DNA of 64,000 bases from Brassica napus (GCF_020379485.1 NC_063442.1:18920732-18984731), one strand, 5' to 3'. Numbered from the stretch's first letter, positions 46,205-57,564 are shown. Notes: generated by a model not told the origin, from the sequence alone. Numbers and translations: made by a program.

Positions 46205-47347
46205 TAGAGTGATAAAGCAAAGGATATATGGCTTCAACTTGGTGATATTCCAGATATGTTTTCCCAGCGTGGGAGAAGTAGCGGTAAAGCAAAGGATATA
46301 TGGCTTCAAACAAAAGACTACCATCATGCACATACATATGTTCTGCTAAATTGTGAACAATTAAGACCATTTGAAAGGTACGTATAAAATATATATTTGG
46401 TTTACATTTGAACAAGAGTAATTTCCTATAAAATTAGTCTTTCTAAAAGGGATTCCTATACAGGTTGTTTGATGAGATCATGATTGCTGATCATCCGGGT
46501 ATAAGTGATGATGATCTAATCACTCTTAAAGAAAAAGAATTTGCAAATTGGTTGCAAAAACATGTAAGAAATAAGTAGTTTTAAAATAATTAGTTTTGCT
46601 AAAGTTTATTTATCTTAAGTGTTTTGTATTTATTGGTGAAAACAGGTGGAGGATAACTGTATTGCTAAATCATATCCGGAATGGTTGCAGTCACTTGCTC
46701 ATGGTCCAATGATAAAAGTAACTTCATGGCCAATTTATTTTTCTCGAGGTTATACGTTTCACACGTACGATCATGGGAAAGACAAAAAAACTGCCAACTA
46801 TGGAGTTTGTGTGAAAGGTACATCATCTTGTGGATCAAATGATGAGCCTGATTTTTATGGAATACTAAGAGAGATTTTAGAACTCCACTATCCTGGACCT
46901 GTTGATCTGAAAGTTGTGGTTTTCTTTTGTGACTGGTATGACTCAACCAGTGGAAGAGGTATCCGGAAAAACAAGTCAGGCATCATTGATGTTAATGTCA
47001 CAAAGCGCTATGGAAAATATGATCCTTTTATTTTGGCTTCACAAGCAGATCAAGTATGTTACGTTCCGTATCCGCGTGTAACTCGGAAAAGAGATCAACA
47101 ATGGGAAGCAGCAATAGTGATACAACCAAGAGGAAGAATTTTGGTTAATGGGAACTTAGATTTTACTGCAATGCAGTCTGAAAATGATTCTCCAGTTATG
47201 AATGTTGATACGGTGCAAGTCGAGACGTTAACAAATCTACATGGCCAAGCAGAGTACCTTGATGATGTGAGTGATAATGATGAATCTGGATCAGATGATG
47301 AAGATGGAAATTCAGATATTGAAGTGTCGGAAGAAGAGTCTGATTAA
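46205..47347 (+). pseudogene. CACTA transposase (TNPD) C-terminal part, DUF4218-DUF4216, truncated 5'
   Basis: Exons with GT/AG borders: to 46377, 46464-46563 and 46646-47347 (TAA). The joined reading runs through SGKAKDIWLQTKDYHHAHTY, VLLNCEQLRPFERLFDE (end of DUF4218), LKEKEFANWLQKHVEDN, then SYPEWLQSLAHGPMIKV, SWPIYFSRGYTFHTYDHGKD and NYGVCVKGTSSCGSNDEPD, with VVVFFCDWYDSTSGRGIRKN (DUF4216) and an acidic C-terminus. These domains are diagnostic of plant CACTA transposases. The DDE catalytic region that should precede them is missing. At the truncation, a segment of about 73 bp containing AAAGCAAAGGATATATGGCT is duplicated (46210 and 46283). The remaining exons are open. Confidence 0.8.
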
Positions 47348-48761
47348 ACTGGTCGTTGTTTTTATTTTATTTTGATTTAAGACTTACATTTCAGCATTTT
47401 ATTTTGAGTTGAACCCCTATTTAACTTAATATTTTATGTTATGTTTCATTCTGTTAAACAACGATTCTTGGAAGTGATGAATTGACATGTTCACGTTGAA
47501 CTTTTTCTAACTTTTTGTTTGAATTCACACATGTTTGTTCTTCTCTTTCTCTCTTTGGTCTAAATCTGAAAGAAAGTTATTACAACAATTAGGCGATGTG
47601 TTTTCTTGTGAATCAAGTTTCGTCTGTTTTGGGGACTTGTAATGTTCTCTTTACCAAACTAAGCACCTAATTAAGTAACAAAGTGAAAATATATAAGCTA
47701 GCTAGAGATGTTGTTCCAATTATCTGAGATATCTTGAGTTTCTATCCGTTTTATTGAGTACTCGAAGTTGTATAGTTGTATGTTGCATTTGAATAGTGAT
47801 GGATTGCAACAAGGGTTATATCGTTAGTTGGCTTGAAAAAAACTAACACTCATCTCTTGGACAGCCATTATAACTCGTCATGCTTATATACTTTGATAAG
47901 CTGTTGTTTGAGACATTGGTAGTAATTACAGTCAAGGCTTTATGCTTCATAAGCTTGTTTGAGCTGCTACTTAAGTAATAATTTCCTTTCTTGTATTGTT
48001 CGATGGTTTTTGCTTCCAATTAGACACTGAATTTATGCATTTTTTTAAGCGCCGTTCGTGATTCAAGATGACTTGTCGAACTTTTTTTAATAAGAATCAT
48101 GAGTTCTGAAGAATCTTTCCATATTTTATAATATCTAAGTAACTTTTGATACAATATACTCGTTTATGGACCATACTCATTAAAGTGTACGAGGTCTTTA
48201 CTACTCGTTCTTTTCACAAAAAAATATTTGTTACTTTTTGTCATTATCTATGATTTATTTAAGCTACGTACTTTTCTTATTTGTATTAAGTAAATATTTT
48301 TTGTTAAATAACCAGACGTCTTAAAATTAGATAGTGGGGTTTCTAAATTTTTAATCAAGCCGCCTTAAATTTTGTTAGTGGAGCCGTGGAGGCATAAAAT
48401 TTTCATTATACCGCTTCAAGTGTTGCCAAAATTTCACGAACCCATTAAAACCCCCAAGAGATTATCTTTCTAGGTATCTCTTTTATTTGTTGCTCTCTCG
48501 GTCCCTCCGTTGTCTTCCTTATTCCAACGGTTGGTTTGCCTTCCACAGTAAAAAGGTAATTTCTACTTGATTCTGGATTTGGATTGCTAAAACTGTATCA
48601 AAGTTTTGATTCATGATTTTGCTAACCTAAACGTAATTGTTCGTATCCATCACCACGCTTTTGTAGTGAAACTCACATATTATGGTCTTAGCTTTATTTT
48701 AAGGCTGAGTAAGTTATATTCATGATTACATTATATCTTATTTGATCAACTGTTTTCCTAG
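47348..48761. other. Inter-gene region of the CACTA element
   Basis: No coding signal. A CT-rich leader-like segment lies at 48470-48560, just before the second gene. Confidence 0.45.
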
Positions 48762-50371
48762 ATGGCTTCACCAATAATAGGTGGGCGCTCCTATGGGAGA
48801 TCATCAAATCATTGATTTGGTAGTGGTTCACAAGAACCCCTTTCCCCTGCTCTCTCGCCTACACCTGTTGCAAATTCCGAACCAAGTGTACATATGGAAG
48901 AATCATATGTAGTTCGTACATCTTTGCCCATGCTCCATCATTCTCGAAAGAATGGATCTAAATGGTACTGTCCAATTACCATTTGTCTCAGACTTATAAT
49001 TCATTACTAATTTTATTTCAATGGAACAGGTTTAAACACAACACTGAAGTGTCAACTGCAATCAGAAAGATCATTCAAGGTTGTTTTAAAGGACCATGGT
49101 ACTCTTGGAAAAAAGTGCCGCCTTATTATAAACGAACATGGTTTTCAATGTTTAAGGTATGTTTTATTTTATGTTTCTTATCTAATTCTGTAATGGTTTT
49201 CTCCAGTAATTCATGTTGTTTGCTATACTATTTCTCAGAAAAAGTTCAATTGGGATGCTTCGATCAACTATTCAGTTGAAAAGGAGTTTAAGAAACTTGC
49301 TGCCTATCGCCTCAAAGGAATGGTAAGTGTTGCAAAGAAAGGAGGAGTAAAACCTGACTGGATTTTGTCTGACTATTGGACCATTATGCAAGCTTATTGG
49401 GCAACACCGAAAGCCAAAAAAACAAGTGCTAGTGCACGTGCTTCTCGATTGTCTGATCGCAATGGCTTAGGTCCGCATCGACATAGAGCGGGTTCATGTT
49501 CCTATGCCAAAGTTCAAGATGTGCTGGTAAGGTTTATATTTCCATTCTTAGTTTCTGATCACTTGTATCATTTATTTTCTAATTCTGTAATTGTTTAAAG
49601 GAAGCAAACAACGAAGACTACTCTTTTATTGCTGTGATGAAGAAAACTCATCAAAGACCTGACGGAACATACGTTGATGAGCGTGCTCGCTTGGTTGCAG
49701 AAACTTATGAGAAGCACGTGGAAGAACGTCTGGGACAGCTCGAATCTTCTGGTCTAGATAATGTAACACTTGAGAATCTTGACCAGTGTGAAAAAAATGA
49801 AATTTATGTCAAGGTAATATTCTAAACTCTTATACCGTTACAATATTTAAATCATGTTTTGTGATGTTTATTAGTACTAAATATTTACACTTAGTTACAT
49901 TGTTGATTATTTCTCTTATTTTTCCTTAGTGTGAAGCAGTACATAACTGGCTTATATGGTTATAAAATAGTGTCAAACTAGTCACTGTTGTTGTGGCTTT
50001 TTTGTTTTTTACGAACTACACATGCATTTCTTGTGATGTTTATAGTGGTAAACACTAGTATTTATTTATTGTAGTTACAGTTTTTGAAGTGCTTTTGTTT
50101 TTGTTCTCATGTTTTTACATTTCTATTAGGCTGCTGGAATGTCTAAACAGGGACGTGTCTTTGGACTTGGAGCATTACACAGTAAGATTTTACCAGCTTG
50201 TGATGTTTCGTCGACTGCACCCGAAGCTTCTGAAGAAGTTGAAATGATAACACAAAGATTGCAAGAGGTGGAAGCAGAACTAAAACAAAGCCGTGAAGAG
50301 AATCTGCAGTTTCAGAAAAGACTTGAGAATATGGAGACTCTTGTTCAGTCTATCACAAATCTAAGTGTCTA
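48762..50371 (+). pseudogene. CACTA second gene (Ptta/En/Spm, Transposase_24-like), premature stop in exon 1
   Basis: The ATG at 48762 (MASPIIGGRSYGRSSNH) meets TGA at 48813-48815. After it the frame continues (FGSGSQEPLSPALSPTP ... NGSK). Probable exons follow at about 49030-49156, 49239-49525, 49601-49813 and 50129-50371, giving TAIRKIIQGCFKGPWYSWKK, FNWDASINYSVEKEFKKLA, ASRLSDRNGLGPHRHRAGS, KTHQRPDGTYVDERARLVAE and a C-terminal coiled coil (MITQRLQEVEAELKQSREEN). This is the Ptta/En/Spm DNA-binding family that recognises subterminal repeats. Apart from the stop, reading and splice signals look intact. Confidence 0.8.
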
Positions 50372-50634
50372 GACTTGGGTCCACCTCCAGAAATTTCCAC
50401 TTTCCATGAAGCTTACGTTCACCCCATGTTTTTAATATCTTTTATTATGTATTTCATTAAGACTATTTCATGTTATTATCTTTGTGAACCTATCTTTGTT
50501 ATTTGATTTGGATGTTAACTTTTATTTGGTATATTAATGGTAACGTTTTTAGTGTTCACCATAATATTATATATAATATTTATATATTTAAAACTGATGT
50601 TGTAAATCTGACTAATCTTTTCACTCTGTTAGTC

Positions 50635-50866
50635 ATGATATGTTACATAGATTAGTAACAATAAAACGTCACAAATTAAAGGAGTTTGTGACAATTTCAT
50701 TACCTTCTTTCCGTAGCTAACTGTGACGAATAAGCGACATAATCTTGGTCAGAATATGTTACAAAGATTAGTAACAATAAACCGTCACAAATTAAAGGAG
50801 TTTGTGACAATTTCATTACCATCTTTCCGTAGCTAACTGAGACAAATAAGCGACATAATCTTGGTC
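50635..50866. repeat. Two 116-bp subterminal tandem repeats of the CACTA element
   Basis: TGTTACA and AGATTAGTAACAATAAA, then GTCACAAATTAAAGGAGTTT and GTGACAATTTCATTACC, are repeated with a 116-bp period; a third partial unit starts near 50867. Confidence 0.85.
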
Positions 50867-51206
50867 ATAATATGTAACTAATAGGCGACACATAATTGGT
50901 AACAACTTGTGACGATTCTGTGGCTTAACTTTGGTCACAGTTTGCAACGTATATATGACAATTTAATTTGTAACAAATTGTGTCGTTTTTTGTGACTTTG
51001 ATATTTTGTCACAATTGGTGACAAATTTGTTACTGCGGTTAATGGTCACTAAAATTGTGACGATTTTGACACGTAAACTGAATTGTGACCATTTTATTGT
51101 GACCTTTTATAATTTGTCACACATCGGTCACAATAGAAAATTTGTGACGAAAAAAGATATATTGTGACAAATATTGTGGTAGCTATATTCATATTTTCTT
51201 GTAGTG
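50867..51206. repeat. Subterminal TTGTCAC/GTGACAA array and right terminus of the CACTA element
   Basis: Many GTGAC/GTCAC pentamers in both orientations within 340 bp, ending in CTTGTAGTG. CACTA elements carry such arrays as binding sites for their TNPA-type protein. Confidence 0.75.
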
Positions 51207-52224
51207 TTCAGATGTATATAGATTTATCGAGATCAATGAACTGATCAGGAAAGAGTGAAAGAATTTTCGAGAAGGGTTATATGTGTCTCAACCGATATAC
51301 TTCTAGCAATCAGATGACCGATTTGGAAGATGAGCAAACAGCTATTCCGAAGAACTGGAGATCACGATGAAATGTAATGATGAACCTTACGGTTGGCAGT
51401 TAGAGCCGAGGATGATTAATATACCTTGGTTTTACCGGTTTTAACCATGGAATAAATCCATTTATAGAGTCTTTATGTATGGAGATTATGGAGCAATTTG
51501 GAGCTTAAGTGAAGAAAACATGAAGTTTTGAAATCGGAGTCGATATTTTGAAGTAGTGTCGATCAATACTCATTGTGTATTGGTCGATTTTTAGCAAAAC
51601 CTGGCTCAAGTTTCAAGAATTGTAGTTTGATCCAGAAGTTTTCGTATTTGCAAAGAAATTCCTAGACGTGTTTAACATATATTTGCCTACTCGGTGATTC
51701 TTCCGTGCTTATGCACAGATATACATAATTAGAAAGTAAATATATTTTGATAATTAATTAATAATTTAGTTGGACCAAAAATAAAATTAATAATTTAGTT
51801 TCAATCTGAAATTATTTTAAAATTCATAATAATAATCTTTAACAAATAATTATTTTTTAGTTAGACAAGTGATTTTGGATATGTACTATATATTCAGAGT
51901 GGTTATTCCTTTGGTATATACTAGGTATATTAGATAGCATCAATTTCTAAGAGTTCAGCCATAATATTTTTTGTTCTAAATAATTTAAAATTTTGATTAA
52001 TTTTGTTATTTGAATTTAGAACGATTTTTCTCTTAGACATGTAAATATATTTTATTAATATTATATATAACATTATATGTATTATTTTCAAAATCAAATA
52101 AAAAATAAGTTAAATTGTTGATCGATTTAAAATTACATAAATGAATATAACAATAATATTTTGAAATCTCATGTATATATTTTTTTAAAAAATTGTAATA
52201 GGCAGTTAATATTTTTTAGTTATT
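51207..52224. other. Possible Gypsy remnant, then AT-rich DNA
   Basis: 51207-51700 includes GGAGATTATGGAGCAATTTG and GTGTCGATCAATACTCATTG, reminiscent of Athila-type Gypsy internal sequence, but no protein motif supports it. 51700-52224 is AT-rich with nothing recognised. Confidence 0.35.
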
Positions 52225-52239
52225 AGTATGTTTTGAAGT

Positions 52240-52590
52240 GCATGAGAAATTGTAATAGACAGTTAATTGTAATAGGCAATGGAATGCATGAGAAATTTAA
52301 GACAGTTTCAAGTTACTTTTGCAACGGATTGTTCTCAATTAGCGAAGATGGTTTCGGAACCAGAAGAATGACCAGCATTTGAAAGCTACCTGGAAGATAT
52401 CAAGCTTTTGAGAAGAAGTTTCATCAACTCAGATATTGTTCATGTACCTAGGGCGGAGAACACAGGGGCGGATAGTTTGGCACATAGTGCTCGGCAACAA
52501 CCGTCTTTAGTCGTACACATGGATTTAGAGTTATCACCTTGGTTTACAGAGTCTATATGAGTCTGTGAATGTTTTTTTGCTGTAAAAAAA
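52240..52590 (+). mobile_element. Short LINE 3' end (RNase H fragment) with 15-bp target-site duplication
   Basis: AGTATGTTTTGAAGT lies at 52225-52239 and 52591-52605. The insert ends in an A-run (52583-52590). About 52290-52558 encodes FQVTFATDCSQLAKMVSEPE, a stop, then FESYLEDIKLLRRSFINSDI and VHVPRAENTGADSLAHSARQ, the C-terminal half of a plant LINE RNase H. The first 50 bases are filler: GCATGAGAAATT appears twice and TAATAGGCAGTTAAT-like sequence copies the flank. Confidence 0.85.
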
Positions 52591-52605
52591 AGTATGTTTT
52601 GAAGT

Positions 52606-53033
52606 ATCCGTATTTTATATGTATTAAATAATTAAAATATTACTACAAAAATAATATGTTGTATTTGTAAAATATTTTTGTAGATAGTTTTTAGTTGTGC
52701 TGTAATTATAAAATATTTAGTCAATTAAAGATTATACAAAAATGAATAAAACATCGCAATCATACAAATTATAAATTGGTAGGGATATTGCCCCGCGGAG
52801 TTGTGGATAGAGTTCTTGCATGGGAAAATTTTTTTCTTATAAATTCATTCCTCCATAGAGAATTTAGAAGAAAAAAGTGGGATCTACCTTTCAATAATTT
52901 TGAGGAACAAATTTTTTTCCTTCAACATGTTCACCAATTAGAGTTTTATAATGCCGATTTTTAAATTAATAAGACATAAAATAATAAGTATTCGTAAGAT
53001 GGTTATGCCCGTATGTGCGGGTAAAACAGCTAG
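52606..53033 (+). mobile_element. Helitron 3' terminus (plus), partially duplicated
   Basis: A hairpin CCCGTATGTGCGGG (53008-53021), eight bases and CTAG (53030-53033) precede T. The 40 bp containing AATAAGTATTCGTAAGA is repeated immediately after (53036-53080) with a decayed hairpin (GCGTGTATGTGCGG). No matching 5' end was identified, so the left boundary given here is arbitrary. Confidence 0.45.
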
Positions 53034-53080
53034 TTAATAAGTATTCGTAAGAAAATTATGCGTGTATGTGCGGAAAAAAA

Positions 53081-53622
53081 AACACATTGTTGATTCTAAT
53101 AATAAGATCTTTTTTTATCTGTAAACTTAGCCAATTAATGAACCACTTTAAATTTGTGTGTAGTTTTACTTTTATCGCCTTTATCATATTTTAGTGTGTT
53201 TCCGCATTGTCCTTCTCAGTCCGTAACACAAAAAGCCTTACCTAGAGTAAGAACTCTGATAGAATCAGAGGCAATGAGATGGACATGCTAAATATGAAGA
53301 TCTTGAGGTAAAAGAGACTTATCTTTGAATCAGATTCTAAGAAACTCATCAAAGACATCAATAGTGAAGGAAGCTCTTTCTTATTTGAATTATGCTCTTA
53401 AGTTGTATTATATTGGGTCGTCACAATATTATATTGACAGCCCAGTGTATGCATAAGATTTTGTTAATGAGAAGTGATGTTGAGACAAAAGAGATGAAGC
53501 ACATTTGTTTTATTTGTTAAACAGATTGAATTAACATTCATGAGAATCTAGGGGAAATAAAATGAAACTGCAACACAGGTGGGCATTCTTGTTTCGGTCA
53601 TGACATCTGCTAAACTGCAGTC
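53081..53622. other. 3' flank of the oxygenase gene
   Basis: No gene recognised; 53560-53622 probably belongs to the 3' UTR of the minus-strand oxygenase. Confidence 0.45.
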
Positions 53623-54938
53623 TTAGGTTTTGGAAGCTTTGAACAAGTCAATACAGCTCTCAGTAGCAAGTGCTCTGTCCCAAAACTTTTCATAATACTC
53701 AGCATATATAAAGCTTCTGTAAACAGCAGGAGACTCTTCTTCCTCATTAATCAGCTCTTGTTGTGGGCCAACCACAGCGTCTAAAGAAGGACAGTAGAAT
53801 GTCGGTATCGATATCCGCTCCTTGTCGCTGTTCACGACCGCTCTGTGTAGCACACTCTTGTATTTGTCATTGCTGATAACCTGAGAGGAGAATCAACCAC
53901 ATAAACTTAACACAAGGATGGTGAAGAAACCTATGAAATTTTCAATTTGTTTTCTCCTAAGTACCTGCATTTGGTCACCAATGTTAACAATAAAAGTGTT
54001 GGGAACCGGATGAACAGCGATCCATTTACCATCTTTAAAGACTTGCAAACCAGACACTTCATCTTGAAGAAGAAGAGTGATCAAGTTTGGATCTTTATGT
54101 CCGGGAAGTCCGAAAGTTAGATCGGGTTGAGGACAGGGTGGATAGTAGTTTAAGGCCATGTGTTGGCCGTGCTTGCCTAATGTATTGCTTACACTGTCTT
54201 TGGCAAGGCCTAAGCTCTCTGAGATTGCCTCGAGAAGTACGAGGACCAAGGCTCTAACGCTTGTGGCATATTCAGCTGTGACATCTCTGAATGAGACTGG
54301 ACTCGAAGGCCATTCGCTGATGAAATCTTCGATAGGAAGGCAATGGAGTCGGAGGAAATCTCTCCAGTTAGAGAATTTCTCTGAGCCAACGTTGAAACTT
54401 GTGGAGAGTCTCGTCGTCTTCTTTGTATCCGCAGAGTAATGCTTAACTCTTTCGCTCTCTGGCTGCCGGAAAAACTCCCTTGCCACCGTCATCATTCTTT
54501 CTATTGTTTTCTCTGGCACCCCATGGTTCTTGATCTAGAAAAATGAAACAATTAACATTTTAACTCAACGAAACAGTGTGTCTTCTATTACAACAACAAA
54601 TATCAGAATGTCTTGTAATCGAGCATAGTAAATTGGAGAAATTTTTTAATGCAGTAAAACAGGGCAAGTTCGAGTTAAAATGAAGCATAGTGAATTAAGC
54701 ATGGAGTTGCCTGGAAGAAGCCATAAGAAGCGCATGCATGAGCAACTTGGTAGATAACGCCGGCTCGATTGGGTCCATGGAGTTCCTGGAGATCGATCAT
54801 AGGGATGGAATCACCGGATGTTTCAATCTCGGACAGATTTGGACGATCAGATATTGGTCGGACATAGTTTGAAGGAACGTGATCAACGGAGGAGGCGATG
54901 TCAGATACGAGAAGCTTGGATGTTGCAGAAGCTTCCAT
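53623..54938 (-). CDS. DLO1/DLO2: 2-oxoglutarate/Fe(II) oxygenase, DMR6-LIKE OXYGENASE (salicylate hydroxylase) class, 3 exons, 351 aa
   Basis: Minus-strand exons: 54938-54711, 54534-53965 and 53880-53623 (TAA); 1056 bp, all in frame. The N-terminus ATSKLLVSDIASSVDHVPSN is followed by VRPISDRPNLSE, IPMIDLQELHGPNRA (DIOX_N), RLSTSFNVGSEKFSNWRDFL, NYYPPCPQPDLTFGLPGHKD, FIVNIGDQMQ and SVLHRAVVNS...RISIPTF. Iron ligands H222, D224 and H278 and the 2-oxoglutarate pair R288/S290 are present. DLO1 and DMR6 hydroxylate salicylic acid at C3 and C5 and restrain immunity; I cannot separate DLO1 from DLO2 without a tree. Intron 1 starts with GC (CAG|GCAACT) instead of GT and ends TCTAG; intron 2 is GT-AG. 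The protein looks functional if the GC donor is used. In Arabidopsis the two DLO genes are adjacent; only one copy is seen here. Confidence 0.92.
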
Positions 54939-54994
54939 GGTTGGGGAAGTGATTGTGCTGTGAATCTGAAGTGAGTTATAGAGATAGAGAGAGA

Positions 54995-55037
54995 TGTTAT
55001 CATATAATATATCCCACATGTCATATATATATATGAA
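54995..55037 (-). promoter_or_regulatory. Candidate TATA region of the DLO-type gene
   Basis: On the minus strand CATATATATATATGACATG (about 55018-55036) and GGATATATTATATGA (about 55001-55015) lie 65-100 bp upstream of the ATG. A CT/GA-rich leader (TCTCTCTCTATCTC) follows. Either could serve as TATA box; the call is positional. Confidence 0.35.
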
Positions 55038-55906
55038 TAGAAGTATGTATGAATGCACGGCACGCTGTTTAACAAAAGACCTGAATTGTATTTGATATTG
55101 TGAACCATTCAAGGCTTCAGCAGATTTCAAATATTGAAATTCTTGACACGTTTTGTTGACTGACAGAATTAAGCGTTACGTTTTATTCAACAAAAAAAAT
55201 CTTTCAATTAACACATCTCCAATGTATATGTTTATATTTTCTTTTCTAAAATAGAGCATTATTATAGAAGAACTAGGTGCTGAGACCCCGCGCAAGCGCG
55301 GGGCTGGTTACTTTGGATATCGGTGGGGCGGTATGATTTATGGGATGTTGGTGTTGTTTAAGATTTGTGCAAATTAAAGAATAAAATTTATCGGAAGTAA
55401 GACAACAAAATTGATCCTAGCTTTTGACGATTAACTCAAGTTAGAGATATCTCCCAAAACAGAAGAAAAATTCAAAAAGTATAATTAAGGTAAAATATAG
55501 AGAATATAAAAAAGACCTAAACATGAAACAGAAAGCGTGGAACAACGGAAAGGAAAAGAGAAGATGATGAAGAATCTTACGTCAGGTATATGAAATTAAA
55601 AAGACAGATATTGTAACAGCGCAGCACCAACTTATTTGGGGGTCCATATCAAGTTATCAACTCTGTATATATCCGTTGTTTGAATAAATACTCAAAGTTT
55701 CAAACTATTTACATTACAAAATTATTTTATTTTTTAAAAATACACATTGTTTGTTAGTACTTGTTAGGGAGCTCAAGGACCGTAGTAGCATATATTAAAG
55801 CTACACTAATCTTCATCGCTAAGATCACACATTGTCTACATCTTCAACGTTAGGATATTCCAAGTAACACTTCTCTTCGTCTTCCTCGTCACGGGTTCCA
55901 TCTTCA

Positions 55907-56113
55907 TCATGTAAACTCCAAGTAACCATCTTTCAAAACGCAGCACTCCACTTCTCTTCCCTCTTCAGGCTTAGCGGTGGTCTGTGACAAAATCCAGCCG
56001 TTGGATTGAAACAGAGCTCTTATATTGGCTTTGTGGTTCATAAGAGTTTCAAGAATGGTGAAACTGGAAGCATCGTGGCGAGTAGCTCCCCTTCTAAGAA
56101 GATCTGCCCCCTG
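55907..56113 (-). pseudogene. Captured exon fragment, unidentified
   Basis: After an acceptor-like TTTCACACAG (minus strand) the frame reads GADLLRRGATRHDASSFTIL, ETLMNHKANIRALFQSNGWI, LSQTTAKPEEGREVECCVL, KDGYLEFT, then a stop. Codon content and amphipathic composition look like a true terminal exon. I do not recognise the protein. Confidence 0.5.
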
Positions 56114-56855
56114 TGTGAAATAGTTTAACAAAACATAAAGATTAAAATAATTTAACAAAACATAAACGAAGGTTGACGTTTTTACATTATGAAAAAGTAA
56201 TTGTGGATTTAAAATGTTTGGGCTTAAATTATGTTGGGCTCTATGTCTAAAACATGATTTGAACTTAAAAACTGAAAATAAAAAAAAACGTTAGGTTATC
56301 TTTCTTTTTTTTTTCTCCGTCGTCGGGACATCATCACCTGTGGGATCCCTGGCATGATTAGAGCTTAAGTTTGTGAGATTGAAGAGCGATAATAGTGTGA
56401 TGCGTTATTGAAGAGGAGTTTACTTACATCAGTTAGGCTTCGTCCGCATCATTCCATTGTCGTTGGTCCTCGGATGCTTTGTCGTCGTCGGAATCTGCAA
56501 AAGAAAAGGTTTTAATTTGTTAAGTAAGATGTCTTTTATTTTTTTTTAGATTCGGTTGCTAAAAACATAATTCATTCAGTTTTCCTGTTTTGTTTGGAGA
56601 TTGTTGGGATGAAACCGTAGATCACAGAATCCTGTAAGAAAAACAGAGAAAAATCATTAGTTGTTCATAAAAAAACCCATAGACAAAACCAAAACAAAAA
56701 GATGAAGACACGTTTCATATATGAACAAAGAATAAGCAAAGCAGAGTTAAAGTGATAAAAAATAAGTTAGAAACAATCATCACCAGTTCATCAAGGAGGA
56801 GAATGGTGATGCCCATAAACTCTCTATTCTTGTTAATGTTCCTACAATCCTAGAA

Positions 56856-57303
56856 TCAGATGAGCCGACCAACAATGGACTGAGTGGACCTTCCAAGGCG
56901 GAGAGAGTTGAAGGTGGAGTAGGGAACGGCGGCTGAAGCGGCTGGAGCAGCTGGATAAGTCATTTTCGTGACGGATGTGAGAAAGTAAAGCGATCGAAAA
57001 ACTGAGAAAGAAAAGTTCAAGACAAGATAGAGCTTTTACCTCGAGGGATTCTATATATATGCGAGCTCTGAAGGCGTTAGAGGAGAAACTAAGCGTTTGG
57101 TAGGCGAAAAACGTGCGTAGAGCTTTAAAGATCGACCATAATAGCTGATTGCCAGAAGGGAAATCGCAAGCGACGAAGGAGATGGTGAAAATGGCGGCTT
57201 CCCTAATCTTCTTAGCTTTGTCCGTATCACCACTTTGGGCAGATACAAAGCCTAATAAACAGAAAATCAATAAGCCCAAAGCCCACTTTTTGTCGAAGTC
57301 CAT
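56856..57303 (-). pseudogene. Captured 5' gene part (leader and first exon), unidentified
   Basis: On the minus strand 56962-56858 reads MTYPAAPAASAAVPYSTFN then SLRLGRSTQSIVGRLI and a stop, resembling an organelle-targeted N-terminus. Upstream (57303-56970) is leader/promoter-like, with GGGCTTTGGGCTTATTG (site II/telo-box-like, about 57268-57284). A longer frame starting MDFDKKWALGLLIFCLLGF from 57303 overlaps that promoter-like segment and is probably fortuitous. Together with the 55907-56113 exon this looks like one captured gene with its interior reduced. Confidence 0.4.
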
Positions 57304-57411
57304 TCGTTATTCATCAATTAAAACAAAAAAAGAGGTGGAGTCCATAATGTTATATTAGTTTCTGACCTTTATAATATATATTAGTTTCGACCATCAATGT
57401 ACAAAGTATCC

Positions 57412-57478
57412 TTTAGTGCAATGGTATAGTTGTGGGTGCTTATATCTCAATAACCCGGGTTCGAATCACATATTTGAC
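57412..57478 (+). repeat. SINE-like tRNA-derived remnant in the Helitron
   Basis: AGTGCAATGGTATAGTTGTG resembles an A box and GGGTTCGAATCACA, about 40 bases later, a B box. It is not a tRNA: no acceptor stem closes. Confidence 0.45.
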
Positions 57479-57564
57479 ATTTTTTCACACTTTTAAAAAG
57501 TGGGACCCACAAACCGCTGACGTGTCGCATTAGGAGGAGAGAAACTCTCCTATTATATAATAGA

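Larger units (their letters stand above)
46205..51206 (+). mobile_element. CACTA (En/Spm) DNA transposon, left end missing
   Basis: The right end reads TTTTCTTGTAGTG, ending at 51206, the inverse of the CACTACAAGAAAA terminus. The element carries the two genes expected of CACTA elements: a TNPD-like transposase C-terminal part (46205-47347) and a TNPA/Ptta-like gene (48762-50371). Both point toward the right end and are followed by subterminal repeats. No CACTACA start was found to the left; the left boundary is where transposase similarity begins, next to a partial tandem duplication. Confidence 0.75.
55273..57564 (-). mobile_element. Helitron, 2.29 kb, with exon-like captured pieces
   Basis: Minus strand: after A (57565) it begins TCTATTATATAATAGGAGAG. 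It ends with a perfect hairpin of about 8 bp (CCCCGCGC/GCGCGGGG with a TT loop, complement of 55286-55303), then TCTCAGCAC and CTAG (55273-55276) before T. There is no Rep/helicase. The GC-rich exon-like interior differs from typical AT-rich non-autonomous Helitrons. Confidence 0.82.

Noticed and set aside
45780..46415. Minus-strand small proteins near 46 kb
   Set aside because: Overlapping, low-similarity frames with no domain; part runs antisense to the transposase fragment.
46665..46946. Minus-strand 93-aa frame
   Set aside because: Antisense of the CACTA DUF4216 exon.
57051..57303. Secreted protein starting MDFDKKWALGLLIFCLLGF
   Set aside because: The signal-peptide look comes from a GGGCTTTGGGCTTATTG promoter-type stretch; the frame overlaps a better leader/first-exon interpretation and has no downstream domain.
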